Shown here in pieces: positions 49,830-62,100 of a stretch of DNA of 64,000 nt. The translations under genes were made by a program, and so were the position numbers. Numbering within the stretch: position 1 is the first letter of the stretch; each line of letters opens with the position of its first letter. The notes under the pieces were generated by a model. The model made no database searches. It was not told where the DNA came from and worked only from the letters and a program-made list of their open reading frames with translations. Source of the DNA: Lepidostoma basale. Taxonomy: Eukaryota; Arthropoda; Insecta; Trichoptera; Lepidostomatidae. The DNA is taken from assembly GCA_022606425.2 (NCBI GenBank), contig JAHDVF020001569.1, positions 496,001-560,000 on the forward strand, given 5' to 3'.

Positions 49830-50276
49830 AAAACATTTTCCCACCTTATTAGATTAAGTGAGATTATTACATTGTTATTACTGCTGCATGCTCTACTATA
49901 TCGAGCATTTATTGTTGTCAGATTAGTTTCTAACTGAATCTGCAGAACTCCACTCTTGTGGGATAGATCCCAATAAATTAGAACTAATTTTAGCACGATA
50001 TTAATTAGTTGATAGTGAAATACTTATTAATGTAGGACCCATTACACATGTTTATGCTTTTATTTTTATAAGAATAGTTTTTTTTATAGCTGCATTTTTT
50101 TCCTTTACGCAAAGAGCAATTTAGAAAGATATTATGTTAATTTTAGTTAGTGCATTTAAATGTAAGCTAGTTTTTATAACATATCGATTTTATATTAATA
50201 TCATGTATACAAATATTTTTTATTTGAATTATTATCGTAAGAACATGTGCTAATTTTTTATACTGTAGCTTAATAT

Positions 50277-50975
50277 ACTAACTAACCATCACACCTTTTC
50301 TCCAGAGGGGTAAGCAGAGAGAATGGACTGCCGTACTGTTCTGTCCTGACACCTCTAACTTCCTCTACATTCATACATTGTAACATGCACGCTCGTCGAT
50401 TTTTCCAACGTTGAATGTGGCTGCCTTTCAGTATTTGATTAGTTTGGTCATGCCATGCTTTCCTTAGTCTTCCACGGCTTCTCTTACTACTCATACTGCT
50501 TGTATACAACATTTTAACCATTCTAGTCTCGTCCATTCTTTCCATATGTCCAAACCATCTCAGGGATGCTTTTTTGCTTTGCATTTCGTCATTCGATATT
50601 CGATTATATATCATTTTTCTGCACATTCTTCTCAGTGATCTCATTTCTACGACATTTATCCTACTTTCATCATTTTCTTGCCAACTCCAAGTTTCACTTC
50701 CATACATAAGAGTTGGCACTAGAAGTCCATTATGTTCTACCATTTACTCTGTTGCCTGCCCCAACCCTTCTTTCAATATCCTTCTCCACTCTCCCATCCT
50801 TTGTAAACATACTTCCTAAATAAACAAATTCATCCACTTGTTCCAGATTTTCACCATTCACACTAATGTTGGACTGTCATGTTTTCTTCTTTTTCGAAAA
50901 TCATTACCTTGGACTTATTCACATTCATCATCAAATCGTATCGCTTGCATACCTCATAGATACTAGTATTCGAGA
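50277..50975 (-). mobile_element. LINE-A copy, longest inverted copy
   Basis: It starts with an inverted (TTAG)n tail (actaactaaccatcacacct). The minus-strand frame 50282..50743 reads LVPTLMYGSETWSWQENDES, RRMCRKMIYNRI, SLRWFGHMERMDETRM, RLRKAWHDQTNQILKG. Further upstream pieces (ERRVGAG; VNKSKVMIFEK) extend into the RT thumb. Short deletions break the frame. Confidence 0.88.
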
Positions 50976-51099
50976 AAGATACTGAAACAATAGATTATTG
51001 CTAGAATGATTTGATTTGTAAAAAAATATCATTTTATTCAGTGATATTTTATTCTAAATGTGGCTACGAAAAATCTCTCATGCAGTGATGACAGAAAAA

Positions 51100-51560
51100 G
51101 TAATGTTTGTTTAGCGGTTTAAAATATAAAAAAACATACCCTTCTTTGTACCTTACAGGAGACAAGGACTTGGATCTTCTGGCATACAGAGGTTCAGCTC
51201 TAATGGCTATTCCTCTTACGTTTGTTGACAATGTGATTTGGTGGTTGTTTTATGCGATGGCTAAATGTAACCCGGAGTGCTCAGAAAAAGGGGCAGGGAG
51301 GATTTAGGGTCTATACTATAGTTCTACTTTTTCTCGGCCAGGGCTGCATTCATGGAAGACCAGTTTACGATGTCATTGTGAATTGTGATAAGATCAATTT
51401 TATTATTTTAGAAAGGAGGCTGTTTTTTGTGGGAAACGAAGAGGAGCAATGCCTGAATAGAGTTATTGTGGCAGACAGCATCTTGCATGAGACTATTTTG
51501 TTTGGCAGATTTGGTGGTGGGCTATCAGGGAGGAATTTTGGTTTATAGGAGGCGATAGTT
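51100..51560 (+). repeat. Coding-like repeat of unknown family (first copy)
   Basis: The frame at 51107..51307 includes DLDLLAYRGSALMAIPLT, and the same residues can be read on the minus strand at 62035..62117. Such shared protein-level text points to a transposon ORF, but no known domain was recognised. The second frame at 51252..51548 is Gly/Phe-rich. Confidence 0.5.
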
Positions 51561-51575
51561 TTTATTCTTCTAGAT

Positions 51576-51680
51576 CAGGGGTCTCTACACTACGGCCCGC
51601 CAGTGTCATCAATCCGGCCCAGAACCCCTAATGACCAGCGTCATCAATCAGGATGATGATAGATATTAGTCACTAGTTCC
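51576..51680 (+). mobile_element. hAT-like element end
   Basis: caggggtctctacactacgg-cccgccag ... aatccggcccagaaccccta resembles the 5' end of hAT (Charlie-type) elements (CAGGGGT... ACGGCCCGC). No matching right end was found. Confidence 0.55.
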
Positions 51681-52320
51681 CACTCATATCAGTAGAGATA
51701 AGTGCAACCTTGATTGGACCTGAGAAGAAGTTAGAGCGGTTCTCGGAGGTTAATTGAAAACACAAATGATTAATTGATGAAAAATTATTTTTGATATACT
51801 GTTAAAAAAAATTGCTATGTTTTGAATTAAATGTTTGTTTGAGCTGTTCCTAAAAAATTATGTAAGATTTATTTACAATATCCTTGATGCTTCCTGATGT
51901 ATTTCTAGATAAGAAACTTTTAATTAATTATAGTATGTATGTAGCATTATTCAAATTGTGCACATCCTGGTTGGGTACATATTGCTCAAGGCAATACTTG
52001 AACCAATGGTTGTTTTTTTATTGCTGAGAGTATCCGGTGGGTTTGTGTCACCTATTACTATTATTATGTATAAGAATTATGAAACTTGGCAATACTAGAA
52101 TGATTATATTAGGCTTATCAAACTCTGTCACTTGTAAGGGCACCTTTACATGAAAAAGGTTCTATTCATTTAGACACTGAAAATTATTTTAAAAATGCAA
52201 ATGGTATATAATAACAAACTTGAAATAATTCAATACTTGAAACTATCCTTAAAAATTGAATTTGGGATTTTGTTATTTAAAAATACGATAATAAATACGA
52301 ATGAAAACTTCTGTTTTCTA
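51681..52320. other. Intergenic, nothing recognised
   Basis: AT-rich DNA. Near 52302..52330 it carries a short inverted piece of the repeat at 99..190. Confidence 0.45.
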
Positions 52321-52329
52321 GAAGTTTTT

Positions 52330-52592
52330 TTTATATTATTATTATTATTTTGTTGAATCGCTCATTACATCATGACAGCATGAGCCAAATCGATGTAAAG
52401 GGTATTATAGCTATCATAGTGATTCTCGTGACATGTGATAGGTAGCTAATCTATCGCCATTTTATTGTCACGTGAATTCTACACCAGATCAAAGACAGTG
52501 TGACAATCACACTGCTTTCGCCGGGAATCGAACCCGGAACCTTCGGGGTGGCAGTCAATGCACTTACCACTCGGCCACGAAGGGAGTTAATA
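52330..52592 (-). mobile_element. SINE-1, most complete inverted copy
   Basis: From the ATT-repeat tail (attattattattattttgtt) through gagccaaatcgatgtaaagg, agctaatctatcgccatttt, gtgtgacaatcacactgc to the B box (gggaatcgaacccgg) and A box (cacttaccactcggccacga). About 260 bp. Confidence 0.9.
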
Positions 52593-52679
52593 TTTTATGG
52601 GAATGACATGTTTTCCTTGCTATAAAACATTATCACATTTTATACTGCCTTTGCAAGGCAAAATATGTCATTCACATAA

Positions 52680-53290
52680 AATATAATATATCTTCTAGAA
52701 AACTATATATGTTTTTCCAATATTAACCGCCCTACCTGCAGGTAACTTTCCGAGAAATGTGTAAAAAACATCACCTATTTTCTGAATTAAATTAAATTAT
52801 ATATTGAATATATCGCCTCTTTGCAAGAATAACGTGTTATCTCGAAAAATTTAAAAATGAAATAATATACCCGTCTGAAAGAGACAACGTGACAACACAA
52901 TATACCACTGTTGTGTTGTCCCTTTCCCTCGTGAATTCTCTTTTATTCACTTTAAAAATACCATGTTTTTGTAGAAAACAATGTTTAACACGGTGTATTT
53001 GATTTTTGAAATGTCACATTATTCTTGCAAAGAGGCGATATATTTTTTAAATTACGAAATGTCAAAGACTCGACCGCACACTATCACCTGCCCTTGTAAA
53101 ACTATCATACTTGTGAAAACTTGTACTCAAGTGTTGTTGGCACACGTGGATATCCCTAACGGTTTGTACATTTTAGGTACATTCTTTTTTCTCTAGCGCG
53201 TACGTGATTAGGGATAGCGCAGAATGGTACAGTCAAAGTGTGCGTATCACGTACGTTAACAATCACTATGACAGCTAGCGTTAAATACCA
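52680..53290 (-). repeat. Dispersed repeat R (second copy, inverted)
   Basis: gtgttgttggcacacgtgg and gcgcagaatggtacagtcaa-agtgtgcgtatcacgtacgt are the reverse complement of 25930..26010. The internal part differs in length. Confidence 0.65.
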
Positions 53291-53789
53291 TATCTATCGT
53301 GAACAGACATTAAGGTTATCAACATACCTATTTTTTAGTTTTATTAAAATTGTACTGTATTGGTTTTAGCTGCTGTTGCAAAAAAACCTCAGTGTATGTG
53401 GCCCATGGTGAAACACAGTTTGACAAGCCGGCATTAGGTTATAATATTTCACTGTTACACATTCAATAGTAATAAAATGTTAAATATGAATATTCCTACG
53501 TGTATTCCAATGCAATATAGGTGTAGGCAAGGGTTTCACCTCGCGTGCCTTTTGTTATCATTTCAGTTGTTTTATTATATTTTAAATTTATGCCTTCGGA
53601 TATTTTATGATATTAAATTTACATAGTTTAGTATGCTAATGCGAAACCAATATTTTCCCAGAGAAGCATGCAAAATTATTGTGTCTCTGTGGAATTGATT
53701 ATTTCCGAGCATTTCATGTCTGTGACAAACTTGCAATAATTAGAATTAATAAAAACGCGATGCTTAAACATATCTTGTTTGATTTTTTT

Positions 53790-54520
53790 TGTATATCCCA
53801 TATGTTACACGATGAACAGCCAGCAACTAGCACATGTATCTACGATGAGGGATCTCAGGATCATCTATGAGAGTAGGCTGACTTTTCATGCACATATCGA
53901 GAGGATTTGTGACATTGCACTGAGGAAGTTGGGCTTCATCGTCCGGACCAGAAGAGTTTTCAGAGATCCCAATACGCTCAGAGTCCTGTACAACGCGTTG
54001 GTTCGGAGCAGGCTTGAAAGTTGTTCTGTAATGTGGAGTCCTTAAGAGGTGAGATTCTGTTACCCTGGAGAGGGTTCCGAAAAAAATTCTGAGATATCTC
54101 TACACAAGGGAGTATAGTAGCTATCCGTGGCTCACACGGCATTTCTTTTGGGAATGCTCGGAACCAATTCTCTACAGCTTCGAAAAGATGGGCATCTAGT
54201 AACCCATTTTATTAAATTAATCATTTTGAGAACTCGGCCGTGCTGGAGGATGTTGGTCTTTGTGTCCCCGATAGATATCTCCGACAGCAACAGCACAGAT
54301 TGTTTTACCTACCGGCCGCCAGAACCAATCTGTCTCTGGTGATACCGGTGGGAAGGGCAATAAGTCTGCTGAAAGCGGTCTCCTCAGATATCGACGTCTT
54401 TCATATTAGTGAAAGTACATTCAGGGGACAAATACTCTCGACTCGCATCTTCTCTTTCTAATGTCGAACCATCTCTAATGAGTTCCTGGTATTATATTGA
54501 ATGTATAAAATATTTAAAAA
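53790..54520 (+). mobile_element. LINE-C (CR1-like) C-terminal copy, longest plus-strand copy
   Basis: The pieces STMRDLRIIYESRLTFHAHI, DIALRKLGFIVRTRR, LYNALVRSRLESCSVMWSP, then (frameshifted) FLLGMLGTNSLQLRKD, LPAARTNLSLVIPVGRAISL and IDVFHISESTFRGQILSTR read in order, followed by the conserved 3' UTR (taatgtcgaaccatctctaa). At least two frameshifts. Confidence 0.88.
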
Positions 54521-54521
54521 T

Positions 54522-54796
54522 AACATTTTGTATTAAATTATTTTTATTTTGTTATTTTATTTTATATCATTGTATTTTATATTATTTGTTTTAGATTTAT
54601 TTTGTGGATGTTGGAAGATCGAAGTGTGCGCGGGAGATGCCTATTGGTGGCGATGAGGTTCGCAACCCATCACACCGCGTCTCCCGCGGGGCGAAAAGAG
54701 AAGGATGGAGTGCCGCATCAGTAAAAGTGTGACAGTCCATTCTTTCTGCCTACCCTTTCGGGGAGACGGCGTGATGGTTAGTTAGTTAGTTAGTTA
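54522..54796 (+). mobile_element. SINE-T copy, full length in this window
   Basis: It is nearly identical along its length with 15134..15406, starting aacattttgtattaaattat and ending gatgg-(TTAG)n. It starts where the LINE-C tail stops. Confidence 0.8.
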
Positions 54797-55234
54797 TAAA
54801 ATATTTTACCTGTACTCAATAGATTACTTATCTTTTGAGACACCTTGTATATCAAAACATGTGGACTATATATATTGTATGTTTAATATTTAATAATCCG
54901 AGTAAAAAAACTTTAATTATAAATATACACATTTATTTTTTTATAGAAAAATAATGAATTTCTTATACTTTATATAAATTATTCTATGATGAAACTTATA
55001 ATTATGTACACATTTATGGCATTGGAGCATGGTAAAGATCATTATATATATTATTGTAGACACAAGTAATTAACCTGCGGAGAAGATTACAGTTTAACTT
55101 AATCACAGCATTTTATTACAGCTTAATCCAATACTATTTATTATACATGGAGTTGTATTTAGAGTAAGTACTCCAAAGAAAAGTACTTATGTACTCAAAT
55201 TAATGTGTCATAATTAAAAATATTTTTTTAAATT
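54797..55234. other. Intergenic, nothing recognised
   Basis: AT-rich sequence with no supported feature. Confidence 0.5.
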
Positions 55235-55830
55235 TAGAATGGTGCTTATTTTTTCTTGGATATTGTCTTTTCGGGAGTACCAGCCCAAAGGCTATTGCTC
55301 CCCCACATGTTGGAAATTTCTTTCTTGGAGATGAAGTTGGATATTGTTGGATGGTGAGGGGAGGGTTACTTGGAGGATGTAGTGGGTTGTGTCAGACATT
55401 TGGACCCGGGTAGGGAGGAGTGTGGAGGGGTTGGGGATGACCTTGGAAAGGGGCCGAGGTCTTGGGTGGAGACCGAGGGACGGTGACAGGGAGTGGCCTT
55501 GGGTGGGAACCGGTTGGTCCTGGATACAGAACCAAGTGGGACAAGAGTGGCCTTGGGTGGGGACCGATGTGGCAATGGGGTTGAGATACAGGATGGTGGA
55601 AAGGAAAGGTTTAGGCATGAAGCATTGGAGTAACAGCAGGTCGGCAGCGATGGCGGCGGTGGGGCAGGAGAAGGCGGCAGGATAGGGAGAGGCTGCGGTG
55701 CAGGAGGGGGTGGCGTCGATGGCGGCAGGAGAAGCAAGGAATGGAGGCGTTCGAGGAACGCCGGCAGACTTGGAGATGGCAGCGGGTCAGGAAGATGGTA
55801 GCAAAGGCAAAATGGAGAGTGAGCGAAAGA
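55235..55830 (-). mobile_element. LINE-D tail plus GC-rich, proline-coding block
   Basis: 55235..55330 is the inverted jockey-like tail (cttttcgggagtaccagccc-aaaggctattgctcccccac). The GC-rich stretch to 55800 is open on both strands and codes for Pro/Ser-rich text on the minus strand (PPAPQPLPILPPSP). This looks like a low-complexity transposon ORF, not a host gene. Confidence 0.5.
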
Positions 55831-56332
55831 TATAGACTATATTTAAAATATTACAGTATATGTACTTGGTCCGCAGTTAATATTAAATAGCTAAATATCA
55901 TTTATTGCAGTAATTACCAGCTAAGTGTATTGCCATTTGATTAACTTTATAGAAGTATTGAATTTGATTGAATGAAATATATTAACATTACATTATTTAC
56001 ATTATATTTTATTGATCTTAATTATATATTGTGTGAATTGGTAAGCACAACATACTAAAATCATATTTGAAACATTACTATATATGAAAAATACTGAATA
56101 CTGTTTTTAAAAAAGGAATTAGTCAATAAAGTAATACTTCTATGGAAATAATAGAAATACAGAATTTTCATGTCTATAAAATTTGTTGTCTTCACAATAA
56201 AAATGTATTTGTATAAATCACTATTCTGGGTATGTTATTCTTCCATGTGGAATCATTTATATTTTTCCTTGAGTTATTTATCATATAAATTAAAATTTGT
56301 TCCAAAACATATTTACTTATTCATTTTGTAAT
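55831..56332. other. Intergenic, nothing recognised
   Basis: AT-rich sequence without a supported gene or repeat. Confidence 0.5.
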
Positions 56333-56860
56333 TTAACTGTTTAATTGAAACACTGTTATATTATATCAAAATTGATTTAATGTCTATGAAACACAGCGAC
56401 AGCTGTTTCGATAAACAATGTTAGCATCATCAGGTTTTACAATTAAATACAATCAACAGTTGATGATGCTAAAATTAGTTAGCAAAATAGATATAGATGT
56501 CACGACAATTTCATATTAAATCAATTGTGATATTATATTCTTCTTCTTCGCGTGCCGTATCAGGTCCCCCTGACGTTGGCAATCACTCTGGCGAAGACTT
56601 CTCTATCTTGCGCAACCCGGAACAGCTCCCCCACGTGTCTCATCCCGGTCCAGTCTCTTATGTTGCACAGCCAAGACGTTTGCCTTCTACCAGGACCACG
56701 TTGCCCCTCAATTTTTCCCATCAGTATTAGTTGGATCAAACTGTATTCATTTCCCCGCAGGATGTGACCCAGATATGAAATCTTACGGACCTTAGTCTAC
56801 TACAATTGGTTCTCCTCAAATATTGATATTATATAAGTGTTTCAATTAAACAGTTTAAAA
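56333..56860. mobile_element. Foldback element related to 22439..22681, split by a LINE fragment
   Basis: The left end aactgtttaattgaaacact is matched inverted at the right (agtgtttcaattaaacagtt). The cagctgtttcg and gatgatgct blocks of the palindrome are inside. The right arm is broken by a LINE-B-like piece at about 56536..56815. Confidence 0.75.
56536..56815 (-). mobile_element. LINE-B-like fragment inserted in the foldback element
   Basis: It starts with cttcttcttcg, the inverted (GAA)n tail, then the reverse complement of a LINE 3' coding end (ccccctgacgttggcaatca; ctaccaggaccacgttgccc). Frames are broken. Confidence 0.6.
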
Positions 56861-56952
56861 TGTTGAAATATCAAAGTGTTTCCGCCAAAACAATGGATAA
56901 TCTAATTTGTAATTTGTTAAACACATAAATTTTACAATAAAATTGCATTAAA

Positions 56953-57990
56953 CTACTTCCTGAAGAATCTGATGAAAATTAAAGCTCCCAAAATGGCCAC
57001 TTCCAACAAGATGATGAGAATTAATATTAGTTTGTTGTACAAAACATGGCGCCCCATTGCTTTGATGATTCTATTGGACTTGCTTAGGCCATCGTCGATG
57101 TTCTCCAGTCGGTTCTTACTCCGCAAAAGGGACTCTCGTTGCTCATTGAGATCATTAATAACCTAAAAAGAAATAAAAATATTATTAATCAAAATATAAC
57201 ATAGAAATAATAATGTTCTAAAAATTTTCACCGATAACATTACTCAAATATCTGGTAAACGAACCAATTGAATACATATAGGGTGTTTTTTTAGAGGTTT
57301 GGTGTTTAAACTGGCAACATTGTTTCTATAGACTGTCAATTTGACAGTTGATTTGTATTCGGTACGTTTTGCCATTTCACTATGAATAGACTGACGTCAG
57401 AACAGAACTTGCAAATTGTGCAAATTTATTTTGAAAATGATGGTTCGGTTCGCCAAACTTATCGTGCACTACGTCCATTTTACGGTCGACATAATCGTCC
57501 ATCCGAGCAAGTTATTCGGAAGACCATGGATCGTTTTCGCAACACGTACACTCTAGTTGATAATACGCATCCACAAAGACAATTGTCGAAAATTGGATTT
57601 AACGATTGCGCTTCATTCGAGCTAGCCGTGGCGCTCATATACCCGAAATCATATTTAAACAATAATGGCATTAAATTATCTATAAAATAAAGTCAATATC
57701 ATAGACATTAACATTATTTTAATGTGTTTTTTTTTTTCATTTTGAATACGTATTGTATACCTCTAAAAAAACACCCCTGTATCAATTATTAAAATGGTTG
57801 TTGAATTATTTGACCAATTTCCAAGCTCACGTTATTATGTATATCATACCTCAGTTCCCGCTTGTTCAGTTTCAATGGCAATGACGTGAGATCTTGCCAA
57901 ACTTTGCGATGTTCGTTCTAAGACCTGTTGCCCCTGAAGCACTACTTGGCGATTGTGTTCATCCCAGTCATACCCACCAGAAAACGCCAT
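56953..57990 (-). CDS. Vti1b: Vti1b-type Qb-SNARE, short form, two exons
   Basis: Exons 57850..57990 and 56953..57162 give 116 aa, starting MAFSGGYDWDEHNRQ. It has a SNARE helix over about residues 25..80 with the central-layer Gln at Q55 (LNEQRESL), then SKSNRIIKAMGRHV and a C-terminal membrane anchor (about 91..112, ILIILLEVAILGALIF) ending RFFRK. The anchor and SNARE match vertebrate VTI1B, which mediates fusion in the endosome/lysosome pathway with Q- and R-SNARE partners. VTI1B is about 232 aa with an N-terminal Habc bundle; here only the last half exists. No upstream 3' splice site is seen before the ATG, so the short form looks real. The intron contains a mariner-derived element. Divergent from the next gene, 1.2 kb away. 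Confidence 0.85.
57279..57781 (+). mobile_element. mariner-derived element with HTH-only ORF (copy 2), in the Vti1b intron
   Basis: TA-flanked, with inverted ends (gggtgtttttttagaggttt on the left, inverted gggtgtttttttagaggtat on the right). The plus-strand frame 57382..57690 (102 codons) starts MNRLTSEQNLQIVQIYFEND and keeps the helix-turn-helix region to about FRNTYTLVDN. It then runs through the same deletion junction as copy 1. Oriented opposite to the host gene. Confidence 0.88.
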
Positions 57991-58384
57991 TATTTATATA
58001 TAAATAATTTGTTTCAAATAAAATTATTAATGATGGTAAATAAAAACATTTATACGACGAACAATTTGAATGACAGTCTGTCAAATACATTGACATATAG
58101 AATAATAGATTACTACTACACCATAGAAAAAATTCATTTACCACAGATTATTGGAACATAGACGAAAGGTGTTTTTTTTTTTTCGAAAAAAAAAAACTAA
58201 ATCCATTGGCGTACACAAAAAATTAAGAGGGGTAAAATATAGTCATCTTTAGCTTACTCCGTAGCTTTAATTTAGAACGTAAATATGAATAATACATTTC
58301 TATCTATTAAGATATTCATAGTAGTTCATTGTAAATAATGATTTTTTTTTGCAAATAAATCTTTTTAAAATGTATATTTTGTTC

Positions 58385-58505
58385 AAATCCACTAATGTTC
58401 GTGTCTTCGGCCGGTTTCGGCAGCTCAAGTTAGACAGGTCAGACCAGAAGATGGCAGCTAGCTGCCGAAGCCGGTCGAAGACACAGACATGAATGGATTT
58501 TAATT
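58385..58505. repeat. Hairpin-forming inverted repeat upstream of Vti1b
   Basis: aatccactaatgttcgtgtc-ttcggccggtttcggcagct is matched inverted by agctgccgaagccggtcgaa-gacacagacatgaatggatt. The loop is about 40 bases. Confidence 0.8.
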
Positions 58506-58639
58506 TAACTATTTTAAATAATGTAAAAATATTTTTTACATTATTTATTTTCACTATTGTGAACTTGTAAATTACTAAGCAATTCAGAAAAAGTAAGTAT
58601 ATTTAGTACACTGTGTGAATTTTTATTATTAAATAAATA

Positions 58640-58747
58640 AATTAACCGATGTGTGAATGTTGAGGAAAGAGAGAAATATGTCAAGAATAAACAATGTATT
58701 TTTCTGCATACCCCTTCGGAGAGACGGCATGATGGTTAGTTAGTTAA
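58640..58747 (+). mobile_element. LINE-A 3' end
   Basis: atgtgtgaatgttgaggaaa through tttctgcataccccttcgga and gatggttagttagttaac. Only the last 105 bases are present. Confidence 0.7.
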
Positions 58748-59188
58748 CATTAATAATAAAATTAAATCTATAAATGGTGTTGAAAGATGTGTCATGTTTT
58801 AAAAAAAAAAGGTTGTTTCCAAATAATGTTGATGATTAAATTTATAACAAATGTTCTCCTCCAATAATATTTATGTAATTACAAATATAACCTTGTATTT
58901 CACTAATTTGCGTTATATGTTTCCTTTGTAGAATAAATTAAAAAGTAACACATTGAAAATTTTCCTTTGTTGTTAAATCAAAAGACTGAAATTTGATACC
59001 CACTGTGTTTTTCAAGAAACATGTTTGTGTGTAGTTGTGCTGTGTTTATCCTACACCTGTGGATGGAATATATATTACTTCATCATTCATCCCAGTGGGA
59101 ACAGTAACAGACAATAGATTTACTAGAGAGGTTGGTCTTGTCAAAACATTAAACTATATTTACTTATTTCATTTCAAGTATTAAAAGA

Positions 59189-62100
59189 ATGGATCAAAAT
59201 GTTTTTTGGAAGACTGTTCCTTTAAAAATCGTATTTTGTAGTGTTTTGATATATATTCTACCAGAATTGGAACCAACTGGAAATTTTCAAGCATATGAGT
59301 AAGTAGGGATCCTGTATAATATATTGATTTATGTGATGCAGGGATGTTACATTGAATTAATTTGTTTTAGAATACAGGAAGCAGTAGAACTTATAGGACC
59401 ATACTCAACAAATATTTTAATCAATGATGCAGAACACCTGTATGAAGACCTTTTGAAGGGACCAGAAAGTTTAGTAATATTAAACAATGAATTATACACG
59501 GGGGTACATGGCGGCCATGTTATCAAATTGTCTGATGGGAGGGTTGAAAAAGTAACTAAATTTGGATTAGACTGTGGTAAGAAATCATTATATGCTTTAT
59601 AAGTTGTAATATAATCTGAGAATAAAAAGTCTATTCAAATATTATAATAGACAGCGTAATGAAAGGGCGAGCGGACAGATGGGTGAGCGATGAATGGGAT
59701 CAGACAATATGTTTTGTACCTACCAATTTGCATTACTTCTAGATGGACAATGGCAAGAATCTAAATGTGGACGGCCCTTTGGCTTAACTTCAGACAATAA
59801 AGAAAATCTTTACATCGCTGACGCGTACTACGGAATATGGAAATACAATATTAATACTGAAAAAAAAGAGCTTCTTGTTCCTCATAACAAAGAGATAGAA
59901 GGGAGAATTCCTAAAATATTTAATAGTGTCGGACTAAGCAAAAATGGTGATATTTATTGGACAGATTCTTCGACTGATACAGATATTCAAAACGGCGTTT
60001 ACATTATGTTTATGGATGGCACTGGGAGGTTTGAATTTTATTTTTACTGCAAAATAATAATGAGAAATCATTACGAAATGTTTAATGATTGTTAATATTG
60101 TTTTTAAATTCATCCAGAAACATCCCTTTTCAAGATCCTCACCTTACTTTTAAACACATTATTACATAATCCAAAATATGTTTTCTTTCCCAAGGCTCCT
60201 GAAATACTCCAATGAGACAAAGGAAAACACGGTGTTAGTGGATAATCTATATTTTCCAAATGGATTAGTTATATCTCCCAATGAAGACTTTATTGTAATA
60301 TCTGAAATGATAACGAGTAGACTGCTTCGTCACTACATCGCAGGACCAAAGAAAGGAACTACAGAAGTGTTTCTTGACGGAATTCCAGGTAATTTAAACC
60401 TTACCTAACTTGAAATATTACATAAAAAGCCCGTAAAATATTTGATCACTTGTTACAGAGTATTCAAGTTATAAGGCATGATTTTCTATGTAACGTTAGA
60501 AGCAGCAATTCACTGCAAAGGTGAACTCAAGCATCATGAAATTTACAGTTAATTTTTATTGATCAAATGATTAATTGATTGACAGCAATCAAAATAAAAC
60601 ACAAATTACATGCGTTCTCCATATTCTCCAAGACAAAAGTAAATGCACTGTTTTTACTAAAACTCCACGGTGTAAACAGCAACAACAACAAACCATCACA
60701 TCGTTTCTCCATAGGGGTAGGCAGAGAGAATAGATTGCCACACGACTCTATCCTGGCACACTTTTCTAGATTCCTCCACATTCATACAGCGAATCATACA
60801 CGCACGTCGATTCTTCCGACTTCTAACACGACCAACCTTTAAAATTTGATTAATTTGGTCATGCCATGTTTTCACGGTTTAACCGTTTGAGTGCCAAACC
60901 TATTCCGCCAAAATATTCTAAAATATCAAAAGAAATGTCTATTTTTATAGATAATTTATATTCACAAGAAAACAATGTGCCATTTCTGTAAAAATACACA
61001 AATTTTCATATTTCTTTCAACATTCTCTTCACTAGGTTTCACACCATGATAATAAAAATACAGAAATTGAATACATAATTAATCTACCTACAAGCGCGAC
61101 GGCGCTCTTCGGCACTCTAACGGTTAAACCCATCTCAAATTATAAAAGTTAATGTGTAATCTTAAAATTATACCCCAAGTTTATTGAGATATAATTATAA
61201 TGTACATACATTTATATATTACAAAAAAATAAATATTTCAAGGTGTTTTGTAAAGTTGTATAAAGAGGCTATTTAACACAAATAATATATGATATATTTA
61301 AAAATAAATAAATAAATGCATACGAAAAGCATTTGCGAAGGGATATAGTAAGAAATACATTTCTTTTAGGTTTCCCCGACAGGCTGAAGGTCCACTCTGA
61401 CTACATAACAGTTGCCCTTGTTCACGCCCGAGATGCCGCAGAACCGGTTTTATTTCAAAACATATCCACTCGCCCTCTCCTGCGCGCACTCATTGTACGC
61501 TCCTTGGCTTTCTTTGAAACATTCTTCAATCTTTTTAATAAAGTTATTCCTTTGCAATTCGTGGAGAAGATGATTCACACGGTAAGTTTAATACAATTTA
61601 TAACCAATTAATAAGGAAAGAAAAGGCCGTGAATAACTTGTTTTTACTGTATATTATTACATAGGCTTAATTTGTTTGTTTATGTACTATAATATTTAAA
61701 TCAACACTGGATAACCAACCCGTCAAATTGTAAAAAATAAATTGCTTAACCTTTTGGCTGTTACTATATTTTTCAGTATATTAGCAAGATGATATGATCT
61801 CACGCAGGATTATCTCCTACCACAACTCCATCCAGGCACTGCTCCTCTTATCTTCCCCTCGGGAACAGACTTTTTTATAAATACAATGCCAACCCTAACT
61901 GGTCTTCCATTCCTTGACAATAATGTAAGACTTTATCATAAACCCTAAATCCCCCTTCGCCCTCTTTCGGAGGGACACTCCGAGCCATACATTTAGCCCC
62001 ATCATTAAACAACTACCAAATCACATTCCAACAATGTTTCCTACAGACGTAAGAGGAATAGCCATTAGAGCTGAACCTCTGTAAGTCAGAAGATCCAAGT

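Noticed and set aside
55366..55737. Proline-rich open frame as a host gene
   Set aside because: Low-complexity GC-rich stretch open on both strands, attached to a jockey-like tail; no start context, splice signals or recognisable domain.
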